From Paenibacillus_V sp046244365 (GTDB taxonomy: Bacteria; Bacillota; Bacilli; Paenibacillales; NBRC-103111): a stretch of DNA of 64,000 bases. This document shows positions 16,899-25,802 of this stretch, in pieces. The position numbers and the translations under genes were made by a program. The DNA lies in contig NZ_CP176395.1 in assembly GCF_046244365.1 (NCBI RefSeq), positions 6,696,001 through 6,760,000 of the forward strand, read 5' to 3'. Each line of letters opens with the position of its first letter. Positions within the stretch are counted from its first letter, which is position 1. The notes beneath the pieces are model-generated. The model saw nothing but the letters and a program-made list of their open reading frames with translations, ran no database searches and had not been told where the DNA came from.

Positions 16899-17825
16899 CT
16901 AGCGTTCCGCCCCCCATAATTGTTCAAATCTCCCGGCTTCTTCCTCCGTCGGGAGCGCCGCTTGCGCACCCAGCTTCATTACCGTTATCGCGGAAACTTT
17001 GATCGCATAGCGGATCGCATCCTCGACCGCCTCCCCGCGCGACAAACGGCTGGCGAAAGCGCCGACGAACGAATCTCCCGCCCCGGTCGTATCGACCGCT
17101 TTCACCCGGTAAGCGGGGAACCGGTCGACCCGGACATCGCCGATATGCGCGGCGCCGTCCGCACCGAGCGTCAGCACCACATGCTTGCAAGGCAGCGCCT
17201 TCAGCCCAGCGGACAATCGATCGAAATCGGTTACGGAAATGCCGGTCAGCTCCTCGGCTTCCACTTCATTCACGATCAAGTAGTCGACATTCCCTAAAGC
17301 CTCGGCCGGCAAAGGCTGCATGGGCGCCAAGTTGAGCACGACGGTTTTGCCGAGCTGCTTGGCCTTCTCTATGCTGTAAAGGACGACATCCAGCGGAATT
17401 TCCATCTGCAGGACGACAACGTCGCAAGCTTCGAACAGCTCCAAATGCCCGTCGATATCGTGTTCCTTGAGATGGCTGTTCGCTCCGGGCACGACGACGA
17501 TCGAATTGGCTCCGTTCTGATCGACGACGATCTGCGCCGTACCGGAGGAAACGTTATCCACCTTGCGGATGCCTCCGGTATCGATGTGCTCGCGCGACAG
17601 CGAAGTCCGCATGTTGTCGCCGAACGCATCGCTGCCGAAGCAGCCGATCATCGCTACCTTCGAGCCGAGCCTTGCGGCGGCAACCGCTTGATTCGCGCCT
17701 TTGCCGCCCATCATCATATCAAAGCTATGCCCGATAATCGTTTCGCCTATTCTGGGCATGCTGCGGACCTGCGCCACCAAATCCATATTGAGACTGCCGA
17801 TCACCAAGACAGATCCGTTCTTCAT
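16899..17825 (-). CDS. rbsK: Ribokinase (PfkB family)
   Basis: A 308-residue PfkB-family sugar kinase. It has the N-terminal GSLNMDLV and MGGKGANQAVAAARLG motifs typical of ribokinases and the C-terminal DTTGAGDSFVGAF with catalytic Asp and anion-hole glycines. It would phosphorylate ribose (or deoxyribose) released by the nucleoside hydrolase encoded just upstream, feeding the pentose phosphate pathway. Spacing to that gene is 21 nt. Confidence 0.9.
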   Translation of the reverse strand: MKNGSVLVIGSLNMDLVAQVRSMPRIGETIIGHSFDMMMGGKGANQAVAAARLGSKVAMIGCFGSDAFGDNMRTSLSREHIDTGGIRKVDNVSSGTAQIVVDQNGANSIVVVPGANSHLKEHDIDGHLELFEACDVVVLQMEIPLDVVLYSIEKAKQLGKTVVLNLAPMQPLPAEALGNVDYLIVNEVEAEELTGISVTDFDRLSAGLKALPCKHVVLTLGADGAAHIGDVRVDRFPAYRVKAVDTTGAGDSFVGAFASRLSRGEAVEDAIRYAIKVSAITVMKLGAQAALPTEEEAGRFEQLWGAER

Positions 17826-17846
17826 CGCAAGTACTCCTTGATTGAT

Positions 17847-18770
17847 TTATTGTTTCAACGCCCCGACAAACATATCCAAGAAACGGTCCGAATCCACTTG
17901 CAGGCAAACGTCGATATTCGGCGTACGCTTCAGCCGGTTCTGAAAATCGCAAACCGTTTGGCCGTCGCACAGCTCGCTTCGCGTTTCCACATCGACGAAT
18001 AGCTTGCGGGTTTGCACGATGCTTTTGTCGATCGCTACGCCGACGGCGAGCGGATCGTGCAGCGCGCACGCCCGGATCCCGTTCACCTGGCTGTACCGGT
18101 CGATATAATGACGCGTGCAGGTTTGTACGAAATCCCCCACCTCGTTCCCCAGCAATTGCTCGATATGCCCTTCGTGCAGCAGCGCCTTCCGGGTGACGTC
18201 GAGGCCGACGAGCGTAATCGGGATACCCGAATGGAAGACGATTCTAGCCGCTTCCGGATCGACGTAGATGTTGTATTCCGCGACCGGGGACATATTGCCG
18301 TGAGCGGATACGACGCCGCCCATAATGATCAGCTCTTGAACCCACTCGGCAAGCCTAGGCTCCTTGCGAAGCGCAAGCGCCATATTCGTCAGCGGCGTCA
18401 TCAGGATGAGCGCAAGCTCCCCTTTATGCTTTTGCGCCTGCTCGATGATGAAATCCGGAGCGAACCCTTCGTCAGCGGGATCCGCCTCCATGTTCTCAAG
18501 CGCTCCGCCGAGCCCGCAAGACCCGTGCACGCTCGTTTCGAAGAGAGGTTCGCGCATAAGCGGCCGGGATGCTCCGCGAATCACGGGAATGTCTTTATCC
18601 TTGCCGAGCAGCTTCAGCACTTTCTTCGTGTTGGCGGTCGCTTGGTCCAACGAAACGTTGCCGCAAACCGTCGTGACGCCCACAATGTCGAGCTTTTCGC
18701 TTCTGACCGCCAGCAGCAGCGCCAGCGCATCGTCAATGCCCGTATCCGCGTCGATAATCACTTTACGCAT
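17847..18770 (-). CDS. Inosine/uridine-preferring nucleoside hydrolase
   Basis: A 307-residue enzyme with the calcium-binding signature DADTGIDDALAL at residues 7-18, the VCGNVS strand and a C-terminal HDPLAVG segment carrying the late metal/ribose ligands. Family members cleave the N-glycosidic bond of nucleosides to base plus ribose. No signal peptide, so intracellular. Gene order (hydrolase, ribokinase, then adenine deaminase downstream) fits stepwise breakdown of an imported nucleoside. Confidence 0.92.
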   Translation of the reverse strand: MRKVIIDADTGIDDALALLLAVRSEKLDIVGVTTVCGNVSLDQATANTKKVLKLLGKDKDIPVIRGASRPLMREPLFETSVHGSCGLGGALENMEADPADEGFAPDFIIEQAQKHKGELALILMTPLTNMALALRKEPRLAEWVQELIIMGGVVSAHGNMSPVAEYNIYVDPEAARIVFHSGIPITLVGLDVTRKALLHEGHIEQLLGNEVGDFVQTCTRHYIDRYSQVNGIRACALHDPLAVGVAIDKSIVQTRKLFVDVETRSELCDGQTVCDFQNRLKRTPNIDVCLQVDSDRFLDMFVGALKQ

Positions 18771-18774
18771 GCCG

Positions 18775-19971
18775 TCATTCCCCTCCCTGCAGGTAATTTA
18801 CAATCGATTGCGAAACGACCGCGACTCCGTATTTCAAGGCGTCCTGATTGACGCGGAATTGCGCATTATGCCAAGCGGCCCCTTGGCCGGGCTGCGCATC
18901 CGGACCGCCGGTTCCCCATTCGATAAACACGGACGGCACTTCTTTCGCAATGTAAGCAAAATCGTCGGCGCTCATGTAACCGTCCTTCAGCTCGACGACG
19001 CTGGCGGAGCCGAGGCACTCGGCAGCCGTTCGTCTTATCAGATCGGTCATGCCCTTGTCGTTCCACGTAATCGGATAGCCGCGCACGTAATCGTACGTGA
19101 ACGTCCCTCCCCAATTGGCTGCGATGCTTTCCAGCAAACGCCCGAGCTTCGCCTCGATCCGGTCCTGCGTTTCCGCTCGAACCGTTCGCACCGTCCCGGA
19201 CACGTATACCCGTTCGGCAATCGTATTCGGCGTCGTACCGCCTCTGATTTCGCCGATCGTGACGACGGCATTATCGAACGGCGATACTTGGCGGGCGACG
19301 ATGTTCTGTACGGACACGATCAATTGTCCCGCCATCGCCACCGCATCCACGCATTCATGCGGCGAGGCGGCATGTCCGCCCTTGCCGATCAGCTGAATAT
19401 AGAAACGGTCGGCGTTCGCAAGGATACATCCGTCCTTCAAGCCGAACGTGCCTGCAGGCAAATAAGGATTCGTATGGATGCCGATGGCGGCATCCACCTG
19501 CGGATTCGCCAAAATCCCTTCGGCAATCATCGGCTTGGCGCCGCCGGGATGCTTCTCCTCGGATGGCTGGAACATCAGCTTGACGGTTCCGGCCAGCTCT
19601 TCCCGGATCTCGCTCAGCATGGACGCCACGCCGAGAGCGACCGTCATATGGGCGTCGTGTCCGCATGCATGCATGACGCCTTCGTGCCGTGAGGCGTACG
19701 GAAGATCCGTCGCTTCCTGGATCGGCAGCGCATCGATATCCGCCCGCAGCAGGATCGTCTTGCCGGGACGCCCCCCGCGAATTTCGGCGCATAGTCCCGT
19801 TCCCGCCATCTCCTTGTAAGGGATGCCCAGCCGGTCCAGCTCGCCCTTCAAATAAGATTGCGTGGCGAATTCTAGTCCGCTCAGTTCGGGATTCCCGTGA
19901 AGATGCTCGAACGCTTCCCGCAAATAGCCGCCAAGCTTCTCTTCTACAAGTTCTACAGTCATTCGTTTCAC
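18775..19971 (-). CDS. M20-family amidohydrolase
   Basis: A 398-residue enzyme of the peptidase M20/HipO-like group. Metal ligands appear in ACGHDAHM, FQPSEEKHPGG and IHTNPY; the dimerisation domain (KGGHAASPHECVDAV) is present. Such enzymes hydrolyse N-acyl amino acids or carbamoyl compounds; an allantoate- or ureido-type substrate would suit a purine setting but is only a guess. GTG 19971 has GGAG nine bases upstream; ATG 19962 is the alternative. Confidence 0.86.
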   Translation of the reverse strand: MKRMTVELVEEKLGGYLREAFEHLHGNPELSGLEFATQSYLKGELDRLGIPYKEMAGTGLCAEIRGGRPGKTILLRADIDALPIQEATDLPYASRHEGVMHACGHDAHMTVALGVASMLSEIREELAGTVKLMFQPSEEKHPGGAKPMIAEGILANPQVDAAIGIHTNPYLPAGTFGLKDGCILANADRFYIQLIGKGGHAASPHECVDAVAMAGQLIVSVQNIVARQVSPFDNAVVTIGEIRGGTTPNTIAERVYVSGTVRTVRAETQDRIEAKLGRLLESIAANWGGTFTYDYVRGYPITWNDKGMTDLIRRTAAECLGSASVVELKDGYMSADDFAYIAKEVPSVFIEWGTGGPDAQPGQGAAWHNAQFRVNQDALKYGVAVVSQSIVNYLQGGE

Positions 19972-20025
19972 CGCATTTCACTCCGCTTCCATGCTTTTGG
20001 CTTTTGCGAACCTTCCCATAATTTG

Positions 20026-20055
20026 TTGAAGCGGCTCACGGATGAGCCGCTTCAA
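20026..20055 (-). other. Strong intercistronic hairpin after the binding-protein gene
   Basis: TTGAAGCGGCTCA (20026-20038) pairs perfectly over 13 bp with TGAGCCGCTTCAA (20043-20055). It lies between the binding-protein gene and the rest of the operon and lacks a T-run on the minus strand. It probably stabilises the upstream mRNA or attenuates readthrough, raising the amount of binding protein. Confidence 0.7.
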
Positions 20056-20065
20056 GGTATTCTCT

Positions 20066-21136
20066 TTATTTCGATACGACCTCTCGGTTCCACTTGTCGA
20101 TCCATGTTTTCATGTTTTTGTTGACCGTATTCCAGTCGACGCGCTTCAGATTGTTCATGATATCCGCGCCGTAGGTAAGTCCTTCCGCTTCCTGTGCCGT
20201 AAGCTTGACGTTCTTGTTCGCCGGGGAGTCGACCTTGTCGATCGCATTGGCCTTCTGAACCTGCTCGCTGAGCCACCAGTCGATGAATTTCTCGCCCATT
20301 TCTTTATTTTTCGTGCCTTTGACGATATTCATCATGTTCAGAACGGCGTACGAGCCTTCCTTCGGAGTCACCCATTCGACGTTCGGATTCGCCTTTTTGA
20401 CCGTGGCGAGTACGAAGTTCTGAACCGTCGCGATAGCGATTTCCTTCTGGTTGAACATATTGGCGAGGTCGGAGCTCTTCATGTAGAACTTCAAGACGTT
20501 CGGCCCGATCGTTTTCAGTTGTCCGAACGCTTTATCCGTATCCAGCGTTTGCGAGCCCGCTACCTTCGAAGCGAAGTCGACGACGAACGCGCCGTCCGTT
20601 GTCGAGATGTCGGGAAGCGACAGCTTGCCTTTAAATTCCGGCCGCCACAAATCCGCATAAGAGGTTACAGGCGTGCTTGTCGCCGTTTTGTCGTAAATGA
20701 TGCCCGAGCTACCGATCGTATAGGCCGGACCGTAGTCTTCGCCGAGCGGCGCTTTGGCGATATCGTACAAATTGTTCACATTCGGAATTTTCGTGCGGTC
20801 GATCTTCTCGAACAGCCCTTCCTCGATCCCTTGCGCGGCAAAGCCTTCGGCCAGCATGATGACGTCGACTTGATGCGCTTTCATTCTTACTTTGTTCAAG
20901 CGGTCCGCATTGTTGCCGACCTCGAGCGTGATTTTTACATTGTTCGCTTTTTCGAACGGCTCGAACACGTTTTTCTTCAGCAGGTCTTCATTGAAGCCCC
21001 ATGTCGAAATAACGAGTTCCTTCGTTTGGCCGCCGCTTTGCGCTCCGCCTTCTTCTTTCTTGGACGAAGAGCAGCCCGTCAGAGCCATGGAAGCGATTAT
21101 CGTTGCAGCGAGCGAGACAGTCCACATTTTCTTCAT
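20066..21136 (-). CDS. Pot-type ABC transporter substrate-binding lipoprotein
   Basis: A 356-residue protein with a lipoprotein signal (positively charged start, hydrophobic core, lipobox LTGC at about residues 19-22, then a SSSKKEEGG linker). The mature part has the PotD/SBP_bac type layout (KELVISTWGFNEDLLKK..., GNNADRLNKVRM, TSYADLWRPEFKGKL in part). It would capture solute outside the membrane for the transporter encoded downstream. First gene of the operon, 262 nt or more from the -10 region. Confidence 0.9.
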   Translation of the reverse strand: MKKMWTVSLAATIIASMALTGCSSSKKEEGGAQSGGQTKELVISTWGFNEDLLKKNVFEPFEKANNVKITLEVGNNADRLNKVRMKAHQVDVIMLAEGFAAQGIEEGLFEKIDRTKIPNVNNLYDIAKAPLGEDYGPAYTIGSSGIIYDKTATSTPVTSYADLWRPEFKGKLSLPDISTTDGAFVVDFASKVAGSQTLDTDKAFGQLKTIGPNVLKFYMKSSDLANMFNQKEIAIATVQNFVLATVKKANPNVEWVTPKEGSYAVLNMMNIVKGTKNKEMGEKFIDWWLSEQVQKANAIDKVDSPANKNVKLTAQEAEGLTYGADIMNNLKRVDWNTVNKNMKTWIDKWNREVVSK

Positions 21137-21341
21137 GACATATACCTCCCGATGATGGTTGAGATCTTAGCAAAGCTTTCCCTTGATCGCGATTGTTTAT
21201 CGCATTTTCCCTTGCGGAAATGCCGACTCGCTCATCGCCCCCTCTTGACGCCGCTTTACGGCGGCTTGTCTACCCCTTCGATCAGATCCTTGCAGATGGC
21301 CGCTTTCCGGAAATGATTTCAATCGCCGGAAAACGTATATA

Positions 21342-21356
21342 GGTAACCTGTTACAT
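21342..21356. promoter_or_regulatory. Second LacI/cre-type operator of the purine operon
   Basis: GGTAACCTGTTACAT contains GTAAC and GTTAC arms two bases apart. It lies about 57 bp downstream (towards the gene) of the operator at 21399-21412. Confidence 0.5.
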
Positions 21357-21398
21357 ATTCAATAAATCCACTATATAAAGCTTTGTTTATTGAATTGC

Positions 21399-21412
21399 GG
21401 TAACGGTTACAT
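21399..21412. promoter_or_regulatory. LacI/cre-type operator overlapping the start site
   Basis: On the minus strand ATGTAACCGTTACCG matches the B. subtilis cre consensus WTGNAANCGNWNNCW at all but the last position. It begins three bases past the -10 element, so a bound CcpA or LacI-family protein would block initiation. Confidence 0.6.
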
Positions 21413-21414
21413 AT

Positions 21415-21443
21415 ATAATAAAGTCCTATTCGAAGCTTGTCAA
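21415..21443 (-). promoter_or_regulatory. Sigma-A promoter of the purine operon
   Basis: On the minus strand a perfect TTGACA (21443-21438), a 17-nt spacer, and TATTAT (21420-21415). Confidence 0.8.
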
Positions 21444-21599
21444 TGACAGAAAACGCCACCATTCGACACTTCTCTTTTAGAGGATTCCAAGCACGTTACA
21501 TATATAACCGATTCGAAAACGAGCAGCCGCCATGACATAAAGGCAATCTTGCGTTGACTCTTTACGAGCACCTACTAATCGAATGGAGATGACTGACAA
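21444..21599 (+). promoter_or_regulatory. Upstream region of the MFS gene
   Basis: Contains GTTACATATATAAC (21495-21508), a dyad sharing TTACATATATAA with the purine operator flank, and TTGACT at 21554-21559 without a well-spaced -10. No gene is seen here. Confidence 0.35.
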
Positions 21600-22790
21600 A
21601 TGGCAAGATGGCAAATCAATTTGGCCGTGCTCGGCACCGGACAATTTTTCGTCAATGCCGGGATGACGATGATTATTCCGTTCCTTCCCCTGTATTTGCA
21701 GGAGATGGGCATGCGCGATAACCATCAGATCGCCTTATGGGCGAGCATTATTTTTTCCGCCAACTTTCTGACTTCCTTCGTTTTTCAGCCGATATGGGGG
21801 AATTTGGCCGACCGCTACGGCTGTAAATTGATGGTGCTGCGCTCCGGCTTCGGCATGGCGGTCGTCATGACGCTGATGGGCTTTGCAGGCGGAGCCTGGC
21901 ATCTGCTGCTGCTGCGGCTGATCAACGGCATCGTATCGGGCTTCTCGCCCGCTTCCATTTCGCTCATGTCCAAAAACACGCCGCGCGATAAAATCGGCTT
22001 CACGATGGGCACCCTGCAGGCGGGCGGCGTAGCCGGCACGATACTCGGTCCGTTTCTCGGCGGCATGCTGGCCGGCCGGTTCGGCTATCGTCCGATCTTT
22101 TACATGACAGGCGGGCTTATCCTGATCGCCTCGCTCCTTGCCTTGCTGCTCGTCAAAGAGGAAAGACCGGTCAAATCAATGAAAGAGCGGGCGAACTCCC
22201 CGCTGTTCGGAGGGTTTCGCCCGCTCTTTCAAATTCCGGAGCTGTTCATGCTCAATACTACGACGGTCGTCATTCAATTGGCGCTTCTGAGCCCGATCGC
22301 GCTTATTCCGCTGTTTGTGCAGGAACTGCACCAGCAGGCGGCGTCGGTAGCCTTCTATGCCGGTCTCGCTAGCTCCGTTAACGGCTTGTCTAACATTTTC
22401 GCTTCGCCTCTGCTCGGCAAGCTCGGCGACAAGGTCGGCGCCTCCCGCATCCTTTATTTCTCGCTGATCGGGTCAGCCGTCGTCTGCATTCCGCAAGCGT
22501 TCGTTACGGACATTTGGCAGCTGCTTGCCGTCCGATTCCTGCTCGGCTTGTTTATGGGCGGTCTCCTGCCTTCCATCAACACGCTGATCGGCAGCTACAC
22601 GCCCGAAGCGGCCGAAAGCCGTTCCTACAGCCTAAACTCCAGCATGTATGCGCTTGGAAGCCTGCTCGGTCCGCTGATCGGAGGCGCGGTGTCGGAATCG
22701 TTCTCCATCCGCGGCGTCTTCTTGCTTTCAGCCTTCTTGCTCGCAGGCTGCGCCCTATGGGTAAGGATATACGCCATTCGGCGTATTTGA
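21600..22790 (+). CDS. MFS efflux transporter
   Basis: A 396-residue major facilitator protein with 12 predicted helices. Motif A between helices 2 and 3 reads GNLADRYGCKLM, and motif C-like GVAGTILGPFLGG lies in helix 5, which marks antiporters of the drug:H+ (DHA1) type. A second motif-A copy, GKLGDKVGASRIL, starts the C-terminal half. The ribosome site is weak (GGAGATGACTGACAA). Divergent from the purine operon; the substrate cannot be told. Confidence 0.87.
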   Translation: MARWQINLAVLGTGQFFVNAGMTMIIPFLPLYLQEMGMRDNHQIALWASIIFSANFLTSFVFQPIWGNLADRYGCKLMVLRSGFGMAVVMTLMGFAGGAWHLLLLRLINGIVSGFSPASISLMSKNTPRDKIGFTMGTLQAGGVAGTILGPFLGGMLAGRFGYRPIFYMTGGLILIASLLALLLVKEERPVKSMKERANSPLFGGFRPLFQIPELFMLNTTTVVIQLALLSPIALIPLFVQELHQQAASVAFYAGLASSVNGLSNIFASPLLGKLGDKVGASRILYFSLIGSAVVCIPQAFVTDIWQLLAVRFLLGLFMGGLLPSINTLIGSYTPEAAESRSYSLNSSMYALGSLLGPLIGGAVSESFSIRGVFLLSAFLLAGCALWVRIYAIRRI

Positions 22791-22889
22791 AGCCAAACGT
22801 TTGCCGGGAAATGGAACAATCAGCGGAGGATATTTGAAGCGTATTCCGACTACTTTGCAGAGAGCGCCGGATTTATTTCTTTAGTAGAG

Positions 22890-23062
22890 GTTGTTTAAAA
22901 AGCCCCCTTTTGATAACGAAGCAGAACTGTGGGTTATTCGACATCGAATCTTGCATTCATCCGGTAACTGCGGTACTCACGTAGGTTTTGCCTACGCTCC
23001 GTGTCCTCGTTCCTCGGATTCATCCAACCTTCTCGGTTCTGAAAAGTGGCCTTTTTAAACAC
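22890..23062. mobile_element. MITE-like palindromic element
   Basis: A roughly 173-bp non-coding block bounded by imperfect inverted ends: left TTGTTTAAAAAGCCCCCTTT and the right end, read in reverse complement, GTGTTTAAAAAGGCCACTTT, agreeing at most positions. Inside is a CGTAGG-TTTTG-CCTACG hairpin and two ATTCATCC copies. It codes for nothing. From general memory similar blocks recur in Paenibacillus genomes, but that could not be checked here. Confidence 0.55.
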
Positions 23063-23073
23063 GCACTAATAAT

Positions 23074-23110
23074 AAAAAAACAATGCCGGAGCATGATGCT
23101 TCCGGCATTG
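23074..23110 (-). terminator. Terminator of the lacI-type gene
   Basis: CAATGCCGGA (23081-23090) pairs with TCCGGCATTG (23101-23110), with an inner GCAT/ATGC stem; the minus strand continues into seven T. Confidence 0.85.
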
Positions 23111-23155
23111 CCAAAAAAGGGCAGGACCTCCGCCGGCATCCGTTCCCCGCCGGGG

Positions 23156-24166
23156 CTATTCCCCGGTAAGGACCGGACGCCGCGTCGATCCTCTGGCGAG
23201 CAGCGTAACGTCGCATTCGTAAGCTTCGTTGCCGACGTTCTCGCCTTCGATCCGCTTGATGAGGAGCCGAGTCGCCAGCGCGCCGATTTCGTATATCGGC
23301 TGCGCGATCGTCGTTATTTCAGGCTCGGTGATGACGGTCAAGTCAATGCCGTCGAAACCGACAAGCGACACTTGCCCGGGGACGGAAATGCCGAGCTGCT
23401 GCAGCTTTTTGAGCACCCCGAGCGCCATCAGGTCGTTCCCGACGAAGATGCCGTCGATGTCGGGATGCCGCCCGATCAACCGTTCGACGGCTTCCATTCC
23501 CCCCTCGATGCTGAACCGGCCGGGCTCCATCAACGTCGGCGTATACCAGGCGAACGAGCGCACCGCTTCTTCGTATCCGATCAGCCGTTCTTTGGCCGTC
23601 GCCGTTTCCTGAGGTCCGTAGATGTGGGCGATTTTGGCGCATCCGGTTTCCAGTAAATGGTTGACAGCCATCTTCGCCCCTTCGTTGTTTTTGGAGCGTA
23701 CGACCAAGCAAGGGACATCCGCCGGAGCCCGGTCAAGAACGACAAGCGGAATAAGCGCTTTGTTGAGCGTGACGACATCGGCGGTCCGCAGCGTATGGCT
23801 GGCGAACAAAATACCGTCGACGTAACGGCTTTTCATTACCTGAATGTAGCGCTGCTCCTTGTCCGTATCGTTATCGGAGTTGCAAAGGACGACCGTGTAC
23901 CCGTACATTTGGGCGACGTCTTCCACGGCTCTCGCCACTTCGGCAAAGAACGGGTTGGAGATGTCCGGCAAAATAAGCGCCAGCGTTTCCGTCCTTTTGC
24001 TGGCGAGGCCTTTGGCCATCGTATTCGGCTCATACTGCAGCATTTTAATTGCCTGCTGCACCTTTTCTTTCGTTTCTTTATTTACATAGCCATTGTTGTT
24101 CAGCACTCGTGACACCGTGGCAACGGATACTTCCGCAAGCTTTGCCACGTCTCTGATCGTCGCCAT
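23156..24166 (-). CDS. LacI-family transcriptional regulator
   Basis: A 336-residue regulator from ATG 24166 (GAGGTGCGGA upstream). The N-terminal helix-turn-helix reads ATIRDVAKLAEVSVATVSRV in residues 2-21, followed by the hinge and a periplasmic-binding-like domain (LALILPDISNPFFAEVARAV, GIFVGNDLMALGVL). Ligand unknown. It has a cre-like operator in its own upstream region and the same motif occurs at the purine operon 2.8 kb away, while the sulfatase/sugar transporter operon lies directly upstream of it on the same strand. Either may be its target. Confidence 0.9.
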   Translation of the reverse strand: MATIRDVAKLAEVSVATVSRVLNNNGYVNKETKEKVQQAIKMLQYEPNTMAKGLASKRTETLALILPDISNPFFAEVARAVEDVAQMYGYTVVLCNSDNDTDKEQRYIQVMKSRYVDGILFASHTLRTADVVTLNKALIPLVVLDRAPADVPCLVVRSKNNEGAKMAVNHLLETGCAKIAHIYGPQETATAKERLIGYEEAVRSFAWYTPTLMEPGRFSIEGGMEAVERLIGRHPDIDGIFVGNDLMALGVLKKLQQLGISVPGQVSLVGFDGIDLTVITEPEITTIAQPIYEIGALATRLLIKRIEGENVGNEAYECDVTLLARGSTRRPVLTGE

Positions 24167-24211
24167 TCCGCACCTCTGATCCCATTCGTCCGAATAATGT
24201 GTAACATATGT

Positions 24212-24225
24212 GGTATCGGTTACAT
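24212..24225. promoter_or_regulatory. cre/LacI-type operator upstream of the lacI-type gene
   Basis: The minus strand ATGTAACCGATACCA fits the cre consensus WTGNAANCGNWNNCW at every position and differs from the 21399-21412 site by one base over 14. It suggests autoregulation or CcpA control. Confidence 0.55.
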
Positions 24226-24323
24226 AAATCATTTTCATCTTACCGGAACGCGCGACGGGTTGTCAAACGGTGGAAACGGTATTCTGCCGATCCGGATTAT
24301 GTTCGTTCCGCATGTCGAAGCTA

Positions 24324-24366
24324 GAAAAAAAGACATTCGCGCCAGCCGGCGAAAATGTCCTTTTTC
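24324..24366 (-). terminator. Terminator of the sulfatase gene
   Basis: On the minus strand GGACATTTTCGCC and GGCGCGAATGTC form an imperfect stem followed by a run of seven T. Confidence 0.75.
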
Positions 24367-24374
24367 CAATTCAA

Positions 24375-25802
24375 TCACAGCTCGAACGGATCGTTCGTCC
24401 TCGCCAGCCAGCCCCGCAGCTCGCTGTCCAGCCATTCGGTTACGACGTGGCGCACAGGGTCCTCGACCCGCTCCGGAGCAACCTGGTAAGGATCCGACTT
24501 TAAGTCATACAGCAGCCGATCGACAGGGGCGTCAGGCGCGTAGCCGCGGTGGACGACGTACGTATAGCGCTTCGTGCGAACGCCGCGCCAGCCGTAACGC
24601 TTGTTATCGAGGCTCGCAGCCTCGAACTCGCGGATTGCCGGCAGCCGTCCCGGAAAGGCCGACAGGAACGCCGACGTCACTAGAGGCGGCGTACCGCCCC
24701 GTAACGAAGCCGACAAGTCGGTTCCCTCCACCGCAGGCGGCACCTCGCAGCCGGCCAGCGTCAGCAGCGTCGGCATGTGGTCGACGCTGTTCAGCAGGAT
24801 GTCGGACGTTCCTGCCCGAATCCGGTCCGGCCAGCGGATCAAGAACGGAATGCCGATCGACTCCTCGTGCCACGAATGTTTCGCCATCAGCCCGTGGGCC
24901 CCCATTAACTCGCCGTGGTCCGCAGTTAGGACGACGATCGTGTCGCCCTCCAGTCCGAGCTTCCGAAGCGTCTCCAGCAATCTGCCGAACTGCTCGTCGA
25001 TGCCGGTAACCGCGGCGAAGTAATCGCGCATATATTGCTGCAGCTTGTCTACCCCGCCTTCCATCGTCTCGCCGGTATGCGCCGTCAGCGGTTCGGCCTT
25101 CACGTTCGGCCGCAGCGGCATATTCCGGCCCTCGTACAGCTTCCTGTACTTGTCCGGCACCAGCTCGAAAGGGCTGTGAGGCGGGTTCCACGAGATAAAC
25201 AGCGCGAACGGCTTATCCTCCGCGCCTCGTGCTTTGCGCGATTCCAAGAAGGAGATCGCCACATCCGTCTCGTGCTCCGGCGACCACTGCTTCACGCCGA
25301 TCATCTCAGGCGTGTCGCGCCAGTAATGCGGCTCGAGATGATGATCGTAAGCGCCGTAAGAATACCAGAAATCGAAGCCATGGCGCTTCGGTCCGGGCGG
25401 CGTGTAGGCATCCCAGTCGCGGGCGCCGGAAGGCGGCTCCGGCGTCACATTCTGCTCCGGCAAATCAAGATGCCACTTGCCGATATACCCGGTATCGTAG
25501 CCGGCTTTCTTGAGCACGTCGCCGATGCCGGTTTCGTCCTCGCGCAGCATGATATCCGCGCCCAGCTTGCAGTTCGTATACACGCCGGTCGTCAGCGGAT
25601 ATTTGCCGGTCAGCAGCGCGGCGCGATGCGGCGAGCACAAGGGCGTGCAGCTCAGAGCATTGCCGAGCGACAAGCTTTCTTCCGCAAAACGGTCCATATG
25701 CGGCGTTATAACCGGGTCCTCATTGCGAAACCCTACCGCCTGTCTCCGCCATTGATCGGCGAACACGTATAAAATATTCGGTTTCTTGCCAGCTTGCGTC
25801 AT
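24375..25802 (-). CDS. Type I (formylglycine-dependent) sulfatase
   Basis: A 475-residue sulfatase from ATG 25802 (GGAGG seven bases upstream). The N-terminal metal site is PNILYVFADQWR, and the maturation motif CSPHRAALLTG (Cys-type C-x-P-x-R) lies near residue 60: the Cys must become formylglycine. Later ligands are in VVLTADHGELMGAHGLMAKHSWHEE. No signal peptide, so cytoplasmic: it would act on an imported sulfated mono- or oligosaccharide. No maturase gene is in the window. The sugar ABC importer genes lie just upstream on the same strand. Confidence 0.9.
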   Translation of the reverse strand: MTQAGKKPNILYVFADQWRRQAVGFRNEDPVITPHMDRFAEESLSLGNALSCTPLCSPHRAALLTGKYPLTTGVYTNCKLGADIMLREDETGIGDVLKKAGYDTGYIGKWHLDLPEQNVTPEPPSGARDWDAYTPPGPKRHGFDFWYSYGAYDHHLEPHYWRDTPEMIGVKQWSPEHETDVAISFLESRKARGAEDKPFALFISWNPPHSPFELVPDKYRKLYEGRNMPLRPNVKAEPLTAHTGETMEGGVDKLQQYMRDYFAAVTGIDEQFGRLLETLRKLGLEGDTIVVLTADHGELMGAHGLMAKHSWHEESIGIPFLIRWPDRIRAGTSDILLNSVDHMPTLLTLAGCEVPPAVEGTDLSASLRGGTPPLVTSAFLSAFPGRLPAIREFEAASLDNKRYGWRGVRTKRYTYVVHRGYAPDAPVDRLLYDLKSDPYQVAPERVEDPVRHVVTEWLDSELRGWLARTNDPFEL

